Positions 44,471-55,194 of a stretch of 64,000 nucleotides of DNA are shown here, in pieces (position 1 is the stretch's first letter; the number at the start of each line of letters is the position of its first letter). The notes under the pieces are model-generated. The model saw only the letters and a program-made list of their open reading frames with translations, had not been told where the DNA came from and ran no database searches. Source of the DNA: Pseudomonadota bacterium (GTDB taxonomy: Bacteria > Pseudomonadota > Alphaproteobacteria > Rhizobiales > Xanthobacteraceae). The translations under genes were made by a program, and so were the position numbers. Location: the NCBI GenBank assembly GCA_003576765.1, contig QEVP01000007.1, positions 1 to 64,000 on the forward strand. The letters run 5' to 3'.

Positions 44471-45841
44471 ATGGCGCGTGACCAGATCGATATGACGCCC
44501 CTCACGTCGCGCGACGAACTGGTTGCGTGGCTGGAAGCGGGCTGCAAGCCGGCCGCCGACTTCCGCATCGGCACCGAGCACGAGAAGACACCGTTCACGC
44601 TGGCCGGCCACCGTCCGGTGCCCTATGCCGGGCCGCGCGGCATCGGCGCGCTGCTGGAGGGCATGCAGCTTCTGCTCGGCTGGGAGGCAATCGTCGAGAA
44701 CGACAACATCATCGGGCTCTACGACGTCACCGGCGGCGGCGCCATTTCGCTCGAACCGGGCGGGCAGTTCGAACTGTCCGGCGCGCCGATCGAGACCGTG
44801 CATCAGACGCGGGCCGAACTGACCGCGCATCTCGCCCAGGTCCGCGAGGTGGCGAGGCCGCTCGGGATCGGCTTCCTCGGCCTCGGCATGACGCCGTCGT
44901 GGTCGCGTACCGAGATTCCGGCAATGCCCAAGGGCCGCTACGGCATCATGACGCGCTACATGCCCAAGGTCGGCACGCTCGGCCTCGACATGATGTACCG
45001 AACCTGTACGGTGCAGGCCAATCTCGACTTCTCTTCGGAAGCCGACATGGTCAAGAAGCTGCGGGTGGCGCTGGCGTTGCAGCCGGTCGCGACCGCGCTG
45101 TTCGCCAACTCGCCGTTCACCGAAGGCAAGCCGAACGGTTTTCTGTCGTTCCGCTCGGAAATCTGGCGCGATACCGATGCCGACCGCACCGGCATGCTGC
45201 CGTGGGCGTTCGAGGACGGCATGGGGTTCGAGCGCTGGGTCGATTACGCGCTCGACGTGCCGATGTATTTCGTCAAGCGTGGCGAGAGCTATATCGACGT
45301 GTCGGGCTCCTCGTTCCGCGATTTCTTCGCAGGGCGCAACCCGCATCTGCCGGGCGAGCAGCCGACGTTGTCGGACTGGGCCAACCATCTCTCGACGATC
45401 TTTCCCGAGGTCAGGCTGAAACGCTACCTCGAGATGCGCGGCGCCGACAACGTGCCGTGGGAGCGGCTGTCGGCACTGCCGGCATTCTGGGTCGGGCTTC
45501 TGTACGATCAGGCGAGCCTCGATGGCGCCTGGGACTTGGTGCGCCGCTGGAGCGCCACTGAGCGGCAGGCGCTGCGCGATGACGTGCCGCGGCTCGCGCT
45601 CAAGGCGCGTATCGGCAATCGCTCCGTCGCCGAGATCGCGCGCGACTGCCTGGCGCTGGCCGAGGCCGGCCTGCGTCGCCGCGGCCGCTGCGACCATATG
45701 GGGCGCGACGAGAGCTATCATCTCGCGCCGCTCGCGCGTACGCTCGACGAAGGCCGCACTCCGGCTGAAGAGATGCTGGAGAAGTTCCACGGCGTCTGGG
45801 GCGGCTCGGTCGAGCCGGCTTATGCCGACTACGCACTCTGA
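44471..45841 (+). CDS. gshA: Glutamate-cysteine ligase (alphaproteobacterial/plant type)
   Basis: This 456-residue ATP-dependent enzyme makes gamma-glutamylcysteine, the first step of glutathione synthesis. The family-specific segments are FRIGTEHEKTPF, ISLEPGGQFELSGAP, PKVGTLGLDMMYRTCTVQANLDF, SYIDVSGSSFRDF and KRYLEMRGAD. It is closer to plant GSH1 and rhizobial enzymes than to the E. coli form. It follows marR on the same strand. gshB is not in the window. Confidence 0.95.
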   Translation: MARDQIDMTPLTSRDELVAWLEAGCKPAADFRIGTEHEKTPFTLAGHRPVPYAGPRGIGALLEGMQLLLGWEAIVENDNIIGLYDVTGGGAISLEPGGQFELSGAPIETVHQTRAELTAHLAQVREVARPLGIGFLGLGMTPSWSRTEIPAMPKGRYGIMTRYMPKVGTLGLDMMYRTCTVQANLDFSSEADMVKKLRVALALQPVATALFANSPFTEGKPNGFLSFRSEIWRDTDADRTGMLPWAFEDGMGFERWVDYALDVPMYFVKRGESYIDVSGSSFRDFFAGRNPHLPGEQPTLSDWANHLSTIFPEVRLKRYLEMRGADNVPWERLSALPAFWVGLLYDQASLDGAWDLVRRWSATERQALRDDVPRLALKARIGNRSVAEIARDCLALAEAGLRRRGRCDHMGRDESYHLAPLARTLDEGRTPAEEMLEKFHGVWGGSVEPAYADYAL

Positions 45842-45948
45842 CGCCGGCGTCTCCGTTTCGCGTTCACCCGGCATACAGGATGGCGGCGACAGACTGACCA
45901 ACGGGAGAGGCGTGCCGTGGCGCCGTCCTGCATCGAGAGCCGTCGGGG

Positions 45949-46491
45949 ATGCACAAAGTCTGGCTGATCATCGTTGTCGCAGTCATGCTCGGGGCGTTTG
46001 CGACGTCGCCCGAGGCATTGGCGCAGGCCGGCTTCGACCGGCCGGGCGGCGACTACAAGCGTCTCGCGCTGGATTCGGGCGATCCGGCCGAGTGCGCCAT
46101 GATCTGCGAGCGCGACCGCCGCTGCCGGGCCTGGAGCTTCAGCTATCCGGCACAGCCCGGTGGCGCGATATGCCGCCTCAAGACCGGCGTGCCGAAGCGG
46201 ACCAGCGATGCCTGCTGCGTATCCGGTGTGCGCGGCGCCGGCGTGGTCGAGAGCCGTACGCAGACGCTGGAGATGTCGATCGACCGCGTCGGCGGCGATT
46301 TGCGCGACTTCAGCCTCAAGGCCGACCAGGGCGGCGATGCCTGCCGCCGCGCCTGCGATGCCGACAACAGATGCCGGGCCTGGACTTTTGCGCGGGCCGG
46401 CTACGGCGGCCGCGAGCCGCGCTGCTTCCTCAAGAGCCAGATCAAGCCGCCGCGGCGCAGCCCGTGCTGCATCTCCGGTGTGGTGCGCTGA
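45949..46491 (+). CDS. Exported protein with two PAN/apple domains
   Basis: This 180-residue protein has a signal peptide (WLIIVVAVMLGAFATSPEALAQA) and two tandem PAN-like repeats. Repeat 1 reads GFDRPGGDYKRLALDSGDPA with CAMICERDRRCRAWSF. Repeat 2 reads IDRVGGDLRDFSLKADQGGD with CRRACDADNRCRAWTF. Each ends in a Cys-Cys pair (ACCVSGV and PCCISGV). PAN domains bind proteins or carbohydrates; all cysteines appear placed for disulfides, so it works in the periplasm or outside the cell. Target unknown. Confidence 0.88.
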   Translation: MHKVWLIIVVAVMLGAFATSPEALAQAGFDRPGGDYKRLALDSGDPAECAMICERDRRCRAWSFSYPAQPGGAICRLKTGVPKRTSDACCVSGVRGAGVVESRTQTLEMSIDRVGGDLRDFSLKADQGGDACRRACDADNRCRAWTFARAGYGGREPRCFLKSQIKPPRRSPCCISGVVR

Positions 46492-46534
46492 AACACGGCC
46501 CGATCGCGTTGAAGGATCATGGATAGCCATTCTC

Positions 46535-46625
46535 CGTCATGGCCGGGCCTGTCCCGGCCATCCACGTCTTGGTTTGCTGAGCAGCCGTCAAGACGTGGAT
46601 GCCCGGCATAAAGCCGGACATGACG
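46535..46625. repeat. MITE-like interspersed repeat with inverted ends
   Basis: CGTCATGGCCGG at the left mirrors CCGGACATGACG at the right with mismatches. Inside, GGCCGGG and CCCGGCC form a hairpin, and CCACGTCTT mirrors AAGACGTGG. Sequences of this form are widespread between genes in Bradyrhizobium and Rhodopseudomonas relatives. It fills most of the gap between the PAN-domain gene and tldD. Confidence 0.75.
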
Positions 46626-46684
46626 ATGGAATCGGCCTATGTATGACCCAATCCGATCTGAACGGATTCTGCGCCAATTCTTGA

Positions 46685-48115
46685 TCAGCCCGTGCCGCCG
46701 ACGGTGATCGCGTCCATCCGCAGCGTCGGCTGGCCGACACCGACCGGCACGCCCTGGCCGTTCTTGCCGCAGGTGCCGATGCCGGCATCGAGCTGGAGGT
46801 CGTTGCCGATCATGGTGATGCGGTTGAGGTCGGTCGGGCCGTTGCCGATCAGCATCACGCCCTTCAGCGGTGCGCCGACCTTGCCGCTCTCGATGCGGTA
46901 GGCTTCGGTGCACTGAAACACATACTTGCCTGAGGTGATATCGACCTGACCGCCGCCGAAGTTGACGGCATAGATGCCGTTCTTCACCGAGGCGATGATC
47001 TCCGCCGGCGCGCGGTCGCCCGCCAGCATGTAGGTGTTGGTCATGCGCGGCATCGGCACGTGAGCGTAGCTCTGGCGGCGGCCGTTGCCGGTCGGCTTCA
47101 TGTTCATCAGCCGGGCGTTCTGGCGATCCTGCATGTAGCCGACCAGAATGCCGTCCTCGATCAGCACGGTGCGGCCCGACGGCGTACCCTCGTCGTCGAT
47201 CGACAGCGAGCCGCGGCGCGCGGCGATGGTGCCGTCGTCCACCACGGTGACGCCCTTGGCCGCGACCTGCTGGCCCATCAGGCCGGCGAAGGCCGAGGTT
47301 TTCTTGCGGTTGAAGTCGCCTTCGAGGCCGTGGCCGACTGCCTCGTGCAGCATCACGCCAGGCCAGCCGGGGCCGAGCACGACGTCCATCTCGCCGGCGG
47401 GCGCCGCAACCGACTCGAGATTGACCAGCGCCTGCCGCAACGCGCCGTCGGCGGCCTCGCGCCATGCGCCGGTCTCGATGAAGCGGGCATAGCCCTCGCG
47501 CCCGCCATAGCCGTGGCTGCCGCTTTCCTGGCGGTCGCCGGAGCCGGCCACCACCGAGACGTTGACCCGCACCAAGGGGCGGATGTCGCGGTAGCTCTCG
47601 CCGTCCGGGCGCAGGATTTCGACCACCTGCCAGGTGGCGCCGAGCGAGACCGAAACCTGCCGCACCCGCGGGTCCTTGTCGCGCAGGTAGGCATCGATCT
47701 CGGCGAGCAGCTTGACCTTGGCCTCGAAGGCCACGCCATCGAGCGGGTTGTCGTCGCCGTAGAGGCTGACGTTGGTGTGCGCCGGTGCCGCCGCGAAGCT
47801 GCCGGAATAGCCGCCGCGCACCGCGGCGACGGCGTCGGCGGCGCGCGTGAGTGCCGCGAGCGACATGTCGGAGGAATGCGCATAGCCGACCGCGTCGTCC
47901 TTCACCGCGCGCAAGCCGAACCCTTGCGCGGTGTCGTAGCTCGCCTGCTTGAGCCGGCCGTTGTCGAAGGCGAGCGCCTCCGACTGGCGGTATTCGAGAA
48001 ACAGTTCGCCGTCGTCGGCGCCGGCAAGGCCGCGGGTCAGTTCCTTGCGGGCGGCGTCGCGGTCGAGGCCGGCGCGGTCGAACAGCGAAGAGGGAGCGGG
48101 AGGAGAAGCGGTCAT
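46685..48115 (-). CDS. tldD: Metalloprotease TldD
   Basis: This 476-residue protein is the zinc-bearing subunit of the TldD/TldE (PmbA) protease, which degrades unfolded peptides and matures some microcins. The metal motif is HEAVGHGLEGDFNRK, and C-terminal CGKNGQGVPVGVGQPTLR is family-typical. The ATG at 48115 begins MTASPPAPSSLFDRAGLD. The partner gene (pmbA) is not nearby. It is transcribed after ialB on the same strand with 95 bases between them. Confidence 0.95.
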   Translation of the reverse strand: MTASPPAPSSLFDRAGLDRDAARKELTRGLAGADDGELFLEYRQSEALAFDNGRLKQASYDTAQGFGLRAVKDDAVGYAHSSDMSLAALTRAADAVAAVRGGYSGSFAAAPAHTNVSLYGDDNPLDGVAFEAKVKLLAEIDAYLRDKDPRVRQVSVSLGATWQVVEILRPDGESYRDIRPLVRVNVSVVAGSGDRQESGSHGYGGREGYARFIETGAWREAADGALRQALVNLESVAAPAGEMDVVLGPGWPGVMLHEAVGHGLEGDFNRKKTSAFAGLMGQQVAAKGVTVVDDGTIAARRGSLSIDDEGTPSGRTVLIEDGILVGYMQDRQNARLMNMKPTGNGRRQSYAHVPMPRMTNTYMLAGDRAPAEIIASVKNGIYAVNFGGGQVDITSGKYVFQCTEAYRIESGKVGAPLKGVMLIGNGPTDLNRITMIGNDLQLDAGIGTCGKNGQGVPVGVGQPTLRMDAITVGGTG

Positions 48116-48210
48116 GGCTGGCCTTGGTCGGGATCGCCGGCGCAATGGACCGCCGGCCGCCTCAAGATAGGAAGGATTGCCCCGGATGGCGAGCGCGGAT
48201 CGCGACCTCG

Positions 48211-48765
48211 TTACGGCAGCTTGTCGTAGCCCTCGCCGAGGCCGTTGAGGCTGAGCGGGAAGCCGATGCCTTCCTCCGGCGTCTCGAAGATGATGAAGGT
48301 CGCGGTCTTGGCGTTGCGCAGCCGGCCGAGCAGGGTGTCGTCGAGCGTGACCTCGGCGACGCAGCCGTTGGGCAGGCAGCGCACGAAGCCGGCGCGGCCG
48401 ACGTCCTGGTCGTCGAGCTTGAGCCCGAGCCCGGACGGCAGCAGCACGCCGAGCGGCGCCACCACCCGCATCAGCTTGCTCTTCTGGTCGGCGGTCTTGA
48501 GCACGATCACGGTCAGGCCGGCGTTGGAGCGATCCTCGGCGACCACGCTCTGGATCAGCGCGCATTGCTCGCTCTTGGCGCCGGGCGGAGTGTCGCACCG
48601 GATCTGCCAGTCGCCGTGCACCGAGCGTACCGCGCCCTGCGCCAGCGCGCCGCCGGCGGCCGCCATCGTCATGAGAGCCGCGGCCAAAAGCCCGGCCGCA
48701 GCCGTCGGCACAATCGCGAGCGGGCGGCGAAGCGGCGGTCGGAATCGTCGGTTTGTCGAGCCCAT
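48211..48765 (-). CDS. Invasion-associated locus B (IalB) family protein
   Basis: This 184-residue exported protein has a long signal sequence (RRPLAIVPTAAAGLLAAALM, ending near GGALAQ) and an IalB domain: VHGDWQIRCDTPPGAKSEQC, LPSGLGLKLD and GFVRCLPNGCVAEVTLDD, with four cysteines likely to form two disulfides. IalB was named in Bartonella, where it aids erythrocyte invasion, but homologues occur in free-living alphaproteobacteria with no known role. The ATG at 48765 is used; the longer upstream frame is non-coding. Confidence 0.9.
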   Translation of the reverse strand: MGSTNRRFRPPLRRPLAIVPTAAAGLLAAALMTMAAAGGALAQGAVRSVHGDWQIRCDTPPGAKSEQCALIQSVVAEDRSNAGLTVIVLKTADQKSKLMRVVAPLGVLLPSGLGLKLDDQDVGRAGFVRCLPNGCVAEVTLDDTLLGRLRNAKTATFIIFETPEEGIGFPLSLNGLGEGYDKLP

Positions 48766-49254
48766 GCGGGCGATCCCCTGCGAGGAAATGAGGTCGGGCG
48801 GCGGCCGCAACGGCGCGTGGAACCCCGGCTTTGTGCCTGACCGGCTCTTGCACCGCAATGGCGGCGCCTTAAAGGCGGGGCGGCGCGTCGAATCAACCGA
48901 ATCGAGCCGATCCGGCATCGGGACCATCGACGCGTCTGGTGTCAAGCGCCGCTCCCTGCAGGGCGGACGGTTTTCGCAAGTTTTACCGGCGATTGCGGGC
49001 ATGCGGAGGGGCTTTGCGGGTCGATTGCGACATTCCCGAATCGTGCATTGCGGCAGCGGGGGAATTGTGGTTTGAGAGGCAGGATTTCGACGCGTTCCAA
49101 TTCACCGGCCTGCATCATCGGGCATTCGGCTGACGGCGCGACCGCCGGCGGAGGGCCGAAGGCTGGCAAGGCGAGGAATTTCGGGCGCGGCAAACGGGAC
49201 CGCAGCGGGACACGGCGGTCGCCGCCGGATTGAATGACGAGGAGCGTAAACGGC
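48766..49254. other. Intergenic region between ialB and ctaC
   Basis: This 489-base stretch separates two divergent operons and must hold the promoters of ialB and of the cytochrome oxidase genes. I found no convincing gene, terminator or perfect palindrome in it. An open frame antisense to the ialB leader (from 48939) has no ribosome site. Confidence 0.5.
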
Positions 49255-50097
49255 ATGACGATGTCGAGGGGCCGGATCGGACGGCAGATGCTGGGCTTGG
49301 CGGTGCTGGCGGTCGCTATCATGGCGGCCAGCGGAGCCTTCGCCGAGATGGGGCAGCCCAAGCCGTGGGAGTTGTCGCTACAGGCGGCCGCCTCCCCGGT
49401 GATGGATAGCGTTCACCGCTTTCACACCTTCCTGCTGGCGATCATCACCGCCATCACGCTCCTGGTGATGGTGCTGCTGGTCGTGGTGATGGTGAAGTTC
49501 AACGCCCGCTCCAACCCGGTGCCGTCGCGCACCACCCACAACACGTTGATCGAGGTGGTGTGGACGCTGGTGCCGGTGCTGATCCTGGTCGGCATCGCGA
49601 TCCCCTCGTTCCGTCTGCTGTTCGAGCAGCTCGACGTGCCGAAGTCCGACCTCACGGTGAAGGCGACCGGCAAGCAGTGGTACTGGAGCTACACCTACCC
49701 CGACAACGGCCCGATCGAGTTCGATTCGCTGATGGCGGCCGAGAAGCAGCCCCGCCTGCTCGCGGTGGACAACGAGCTGGTGGTGCCGGTCAACAAGGTG
49801 ATCCGCGTGCAGACCACCGCCGCCGACGTGATCCATTCGTTCGCGGTGCCGGCGTTCGGCATCAAGATCGACGCCATTCCCGGCCGGCTCAACGAGACCT
49901 GGTTCAAGGCGACCAAGGAAGGCATGTTCTACGGCCAGTGCTCCGAGCTATGCGGCAAGGACCACGCCTTCATGCCGATCGCCGTGCGAGTGGTGAGCGA
50001 TCAGGAGTTCGCCGCCTGGATCGAGGATGCCAAGAAGAAGTTCGCGGCATTCCCGACCAACGCGGTCGCGTCCGCCGACGCGGTCGCGACGAAGTAG
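49255..50097 (+). CDS. ctaC: Cytochrome c oxidase subunit II
   Basis: This 280-residue subunit of the aa3 oxidase accepts electrons from cytochrome c through the CuA centre. It has a signal sequence (to about residue 31), two membrane helices, and the CuA ligands in GQCSELCGKDHAFM with an upstream His in IHSFAVP. The aromatic stretch KQWYWSYTYPD is typical. GAGGAG lies ten bases before the ATG at 49255; ATG 49234 lacks a site. It opens the ctaC-D-B-coxF-ctaG-E cluster. Confidence 0.96.
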   Translation: MTMSRGRIGRQMLGLAVLAVAIMAASGAFAEMGQPKPWELSLQAAASPVMDSVHRFHTFLLAIITAITLLVMVLLVVVMVKFNARSNPVPSRTTHNTLIEVVWTLVPVLILVGIAIPSFRLLFEQLDVPKSDLTVKATGKQWYWSYTYPDNGPIEFDSLMAAEKQPRLLAVDNELVVPVNKVIRVQTTAADVIHSFAVPAFGIKIDAIPGRLNETWFKATKEGMFYGQCSELCGKDHAFMPIAVRVVSDQEFAAWIEDAKKKFAAFPTNAVASADAVATK

Positions 50098-50161
50098 GAC
50101 GGCAGCCCGCGCGCGGGGACGCTTGAAGAAGCGAGCGCCGCGGGACTTGCAAGGGTCATAA

Positions 50162-51796
<1,635 letters not shown>

Positions 51797-51935
51797 GCGG
51801 CGGCGAAAGACCCGGCGCGTACGGCAACGTCCGCGCCGCATGATAAGGACGGGCGGCCGGCGCCACACGAAACGCAACGGCCGTCCGACCGCAGCGCCCG
51901 CGGCGGGCGTCGCGGAGCGATTGAGGTAACGAGCG

Positions 51936-52877
51936 TTGTCGATCGTCGAAAACAGCAGCATCGATCTGGCCCCGGCCATCTCCGAGGCGGGCGTTGCCGA
52001 TTTCTTCGCGCTGCTCAAGCCGCGCGTGATGTCGCTCGTTATTTTCACGGCGCTGGTCGGCCTGGTGCTGGCGCCCGGCCACATGCACCCCGTGCTGGCG
52101 CTGACCGCTCTGCTGTGCATCTCCGTCGGCGCCGGCGCCGCCGGCGCGCTCAACATGTGGTACGAAAGCGACATCGACGCGCTGATGACGCGCACCGTGC
52201 GCCGGCCGATCCCGCAAGGGCGGGTGGCGCCGCGCGAGGCCTTGGCCTACGGCGTGGTGCTGTCGCTGTTCTCGGTGGCGACGCTCGGCATCCTGGTCAA
52301 CTGGCTCGCCGGCGCGCTGCTCGCCTTCACGATTTTCTTCTACGTCGTGATCTACACCATCGGACTGAAGCGCCGCACCGCGCAGAACATCGTGATCGGC
52401 GGCGCCGCCGGCGCGCTGCCGCCAGTGGTGGCGTGGGCGGCGGCGACCGGCACCGTGGCGGTCGAGCCGATCCTTTTGTTCCTCATCATCTTCTTCTGGA
52501 CGCCGCCGCATTTCTGGGCGCTCGCCCTGTTCCGGGCCGACGACTACGCCCGCGCCGGCGTGCCGATGCTGCCGGTGGTCGCCGGTCCCGACGCGACGCG
52601 GCTGCAGATTCTGCTCTACACCGTGGTGCTGGTGGCAGTGGCGATCGCGCCGTGGGCGCTCGGCTATTTCGATGCCGTCTATGGCGTCGCCTCGCTGGTG
52701 CTCGGCGCCGGCATGCTGTGGCTTGCCGTCGAGGTCTATCGTCACCGCGAGGGCCAGCCGGCGCTCAGCGCCGCGCGACGGCTGTTCGGCTTTTCGATCC
52801 TGTATCTGTTCGCCCTGTTCGCTACGCTGCTCGCCGAGGTCGTGATATCGGCGCTGGCGGCGCTGTTCGTCGGGTGA
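51936..52877 (+). CDS. ctaB: Protoheme IX farnesyltransferase (heme o synthase)
   Basis: This 313-residue UbiA-type prenyltransferase with about nine membrane helices adds farnesyl to heme b to give heme o, the precursor of heme a. Motifs are [37 protein letters not shown] (first Asp-rich motif) and [16 protein letters not shown] (second). The TTG start at 51936 has GAGGTAA upstream. Its stop overlaps the coxF start. Confidence 0.95.
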   Translation: MSIVENSSIDLAPAISEAGVADFFALLKPRVMSLVIFTALVGLVLAPGHMHPVLALTALLCISVGAGAAGALNMWYESDIDALMTRTVRRPIPQGRVAPREALAYGVVLSLFSVATLGILVNWLAGALLAFTIFFYVVIYTIGLKRRTAQNIVIGGAAGALPPVVAWAAATGTVAVEPILLFLIIFFWTPPHFWALALFRADDYARAGVPMLPVVAGPDATRLQILLYTVVLVAVAIAPWALGYFDAVYGVASLVLGAGMLWLAVEVYRHREGQPALSAARRLFGFSILYLFALFATLLAEVVISALAALFVG

Positions 52878-53059
52878 TGAGGTTGCTGGCTGCGATGGAT
52901 GACAAGGAGCCCCTGCCCGGAGTGGTTCTGACGGAGAAGCAGAAGCGCCGCCGCCGCGAGCGCTCGATCGCCATCGCGCTCGCGCTCGGCGCGCTGGTGG
53001 TGCTGTTCTTCGTGGTCACCCTCGTCAAGGGGCCCGCGGTGCTGATCCGGCCGATGTGA
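52877..53059 (+). CDS. coxF: CoxF small assembly protein
   Basis: This 60-residue single-span membrane protein has a basic N-terminal stretch [13 protein letters not shown] and the helix [20 protein letters not shown] ending VLIRPM. Such a short gene lies between ctaB and ctaG in many alphaproteobacterial oxidase clusters and is annotated CoxF; its exact assembly role is not known. The ATG overlaps the ctaB stop. MDDKEP at 52895 is a possible later start. Confidence 0.8.
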   Translation: MRLLAAMDDKEPLPGVVLTEKQKRRRRERSIAIALALGALVVLFFVVTLVKGPAVLIRPM

Positions 53060-53069
53060 GGAACGCGAC

Positions 53070-53708
53070 ATGACCGCTCCGCATCTTCCGACCACTCCGC
53101 CTCCCGCCGCCCCGCCGCCGGCGCCAAGGGGCTTGCGCCGCGACGGCGCGGTCGCCGCGATATGCGGCCTCGTGGTGGCGCTGATGGTCGGCGCCTCCTA
53201 CGCTGCAGTGCCGTTCTACGACTGGTTCTGCCGCGTCACCGGCTTCAACGGCACGACGCAGCGCGCGACCGCCGCTCCCGCCCACGCGCTCGACCGCACC
53301 ATCACGGTGCGCTTCGATTCCAACATCCACGGCGGGCTGCCGTGGAAATTCCAGCCGGAGAAGACCGAGATCGAGGTCCGTATCGGCGAGGTGGTGACGG
53401 CCTATTATAAGGTCACCAACCAGTCGGCGCGCGAGACCGCGGGACTTGCCTCCTACAACGTGACGCCGCTTACCGCCGGCAGCTACTTCCAAAAGATCAA
53501 CTGCTTCTGTTTCACCGAGCAGACCATGGCGCCGGGCGAGACGCGGGAGATGGCGGTGGTGTTTTACGTCGACGAGGCACTGACGCGTGATGGCGATCAG
53601 GACTCGTTCAAGACCATCACCCTGTCCTATACCTTCTACCCGGCCAAGGACACGCAGCCAAAACCGCTCGCAGAGGTCAAGTCCGACCGGCGCGGAGGTA
53701 ATCTTTGA
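53070..53708 (+). CDS. ctaG: Cytochrome c oxidase assembly protein CtaG (Cox11)
   Basis: This 212-residue copper chaperone inserts CuB into subunit I. One N-terminal membrane helix (about 29-46) is followed by [15 protein letters not shown] and a periplasmic immunoglobulin-like domain bearing the copper-binding CFCF motif (INCFCFTEQ). The order after coxF is standard. Confidence 0.96.
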   Translation: MTAPHLPTTPPPAAPPPAPRGLRRDGAVAAICGLVVALMVGASYAAVPFYDWFCRVTGFNGTTQRATAAPAHALDRTITVRFDSNIHGGLPWKFQPEKTEIEVRIGEVVTAYYKVTNQSARETAGLASYNVTPLTAGSYFQKINCFCFTEQTMAPGETREMAVVFYVDEALTRDGDQDSFKTITLSYTFYPAKDTQPKPLAEVKSDRRGGNL

Positions 53709-53780
53709 CGTTTCCTGAGTTGAACATTGAGCGACGACGATGCGCCGCTTAAGATCGGCGCCGCTAACGGAGTGACTGAA

Positions 53781-54635
53781 ATGGCTACGGCTCACGCCAA
53801 GCAACACGACTACCACCTTGTCGATCCGAGCCCCTGGCCGCTTGTCGGATCGATCGCCGCCCTCGTCATGGCGATCGGCGGCATCAGCTGGATGCACCAC
53901 CTCTATACCGCCGCGCCGATCGTGTTCGGCGTCGGCGTCATCGGCGTGCTCTACACCATGGCGGGCTGGTGGAGCGATGTGATCCGCGAGGCCGAGCACA
54001 AGGGCGACCATACCCGCGTGGTGCAGATCAGCCACCGCTACGGCATGATCCTGTTCATCACCTCCGAGGTGATGTTCTTCGTCGCCTGGTTCTGGGCCTA
54101 CTTCAACTCGGCGCTGTTCCCGGCCGATCCGGTGCATGTCACCCGCGAGGCGCTGTTCGGCGGCGTCTGGCCGCCGAAGGACATCGCCACCTTCGATCCG
54201 TGGCACCTGCCGCTGCTCAACACGCTGATCCTGCTGACCTCGGGCACCACCGTCACCTGGGCGCACCATGCGCTGCTCGAAGGCGACCGCCGCGGCCTGA
54301 AATACGGGCTGTGGTTGACGGTCATCCTCGGCGCGATCTTCACCTGCGTGCAGGCTTACGAGTACAGCCACGCGGCGTTCACCTTCTCCGGCAACGTCTA
54401 TGGCGGCATCTTCTTCATGGCGACCGGCTTCCACGGTTTCCATGTGCTGATCGGCACCGTGTTCCTGATCGTCTGCCTGATCCGCGCCTATGCCGGCCAC
54501 TTCACGCCGAAGCATCATCTCGGCTTCGAGTTTGCAGCGTGGTACTGGCACTTCGTTGACGTGGTGTGGCTGTTCCTGTTCGTCGCCATCTACGTCTGGG
54601 GCTATGGCGGCCCGGTCGCCGGCGCCGCGCACTGA
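53781..54635 (+). CDS. ctaE: Cytochrome c oxidase subunit III
   Basis: This 284-residue subunit has seven membrane helices and stabilises proton pumping in aa3 oxidase. Conserved parts are [15 protein letters not shown] at the start, [32 protein letters not shown], the [16 protein letters not shown] segment and [18 protein letters not shown]. The ATG at 53781 has GGAG eight bases upstream; the frame extends to 53727 without support. A strong terminator follows. Confidence 0.96.
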   Translation: MATAHAKQHDYHLVDPSPWPLVGSIAALVMAIGGISWMHHLYTAAPIVFGVGVIGVLYTMAGWWSDVIREAEHKGDHTRVVQISHRYGMILFITSEVMFFVAWFWAYFNSALFPADPVHVTREALFGGVWPPKDIATFDPWHLPLLNTLILLTSGTTVTWAHHALLEGDRRGLKYGLWLTVILGAIFTCVQAYEYSHAAFTFSGNVYGGIFFMATGFHGFHVLIGTVFLIVCLIRAYAGHFTPKHHLGFEFAAWYWHFVDVVWLFLFVAIYVWGYGGPVAGAAH

Positions 54636-54654
54636 GTTTTGAACGATCCATGAA

Positions 54655-54684
54655 GGGGGCGGCATCGCGGCCGCCCCCTTTTTT
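54655..54684 (+). terminator. Rho-independent terminator after ctaE
   Basis: GGGGGCGGC (54655-54663) pairs with GCCGCCCCC (54670-54678) around six bases, followed by six T. Confidence 0.9.
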
Positions 54685-54783
54685 GTGACTCGCATTTGGG
54701 CCGGCGCACCTTGCAGGCGCGGTGCCGGCGGCGTAGCGAAAGGGCGAAGCGCCGGCACGTTGCGGCGCGAGGAGACAGGGCCG

Positions 54784-55194
54784 ATGCCGGGGGACAAGGA
54801 CGCAGGCGTGGACACGGCGCCCGTCACCCTGCCGCAGACCGTGCTGCGCGGGCTGTTGTGCGCATGCCCGCGTTGCGGCGAAGGGCGGCTGTTTACGGGC
54901 TTCCTCAATCTTCGTCCGGCCTGTGAGCGCTGCGGCCTCGATTATGCCTTCGCCAACTCCGGCGACGGTCCGGCGGTGTTCATCATCCTGCTGGCGGGCT
55001 TCGTCGTGGTCGGTTCGGCGCTCGCCGTCGAGGTCGTCTATCAGCCGCCGTTCTGGGTGCATGCGGCGCTGTGGGTGCCGCTGGTCCTTGCCGTGACGGT
55101 GTTGCCGCTGCGCCCGATGAAGGGGTTGATGATCGCTTTGCAGTATCACCACAGGGCCGCCGAGGGCCGCATCAGCGTGCGGGAGCGGCCGTGA
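54784..55194 (+). CDS. DUF983 family membrane protein
   Basis: This 136-residue protein has an N-terminal zinc-ribbon-like pair of motifs (CACPRCGEGRLF and CERCGLDY) and two membrane helices (about 63-84 and 91-108). DUF983 genes are constantly linked to the cytochrome oxidase cluster in alphaproteobacteria, suggesting a part in oxidase or heme biogenesis, though none is proven. GAGGAG precedes the ATG. It overlaps surf1 by four bases. Confidence 0.9.
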   Translation: MPGDKDAGVDTAPVTLPQTVLRGLLCACPRCGEGRLFTGFLNLRPACERCGLDYAFANSGDGPAVFIILLAGFVVVGSALAVEVVYQPPFWVHAALWVPLVLAVTVLPLRPMKGLMIALQYHHRAAEGRISVRERP

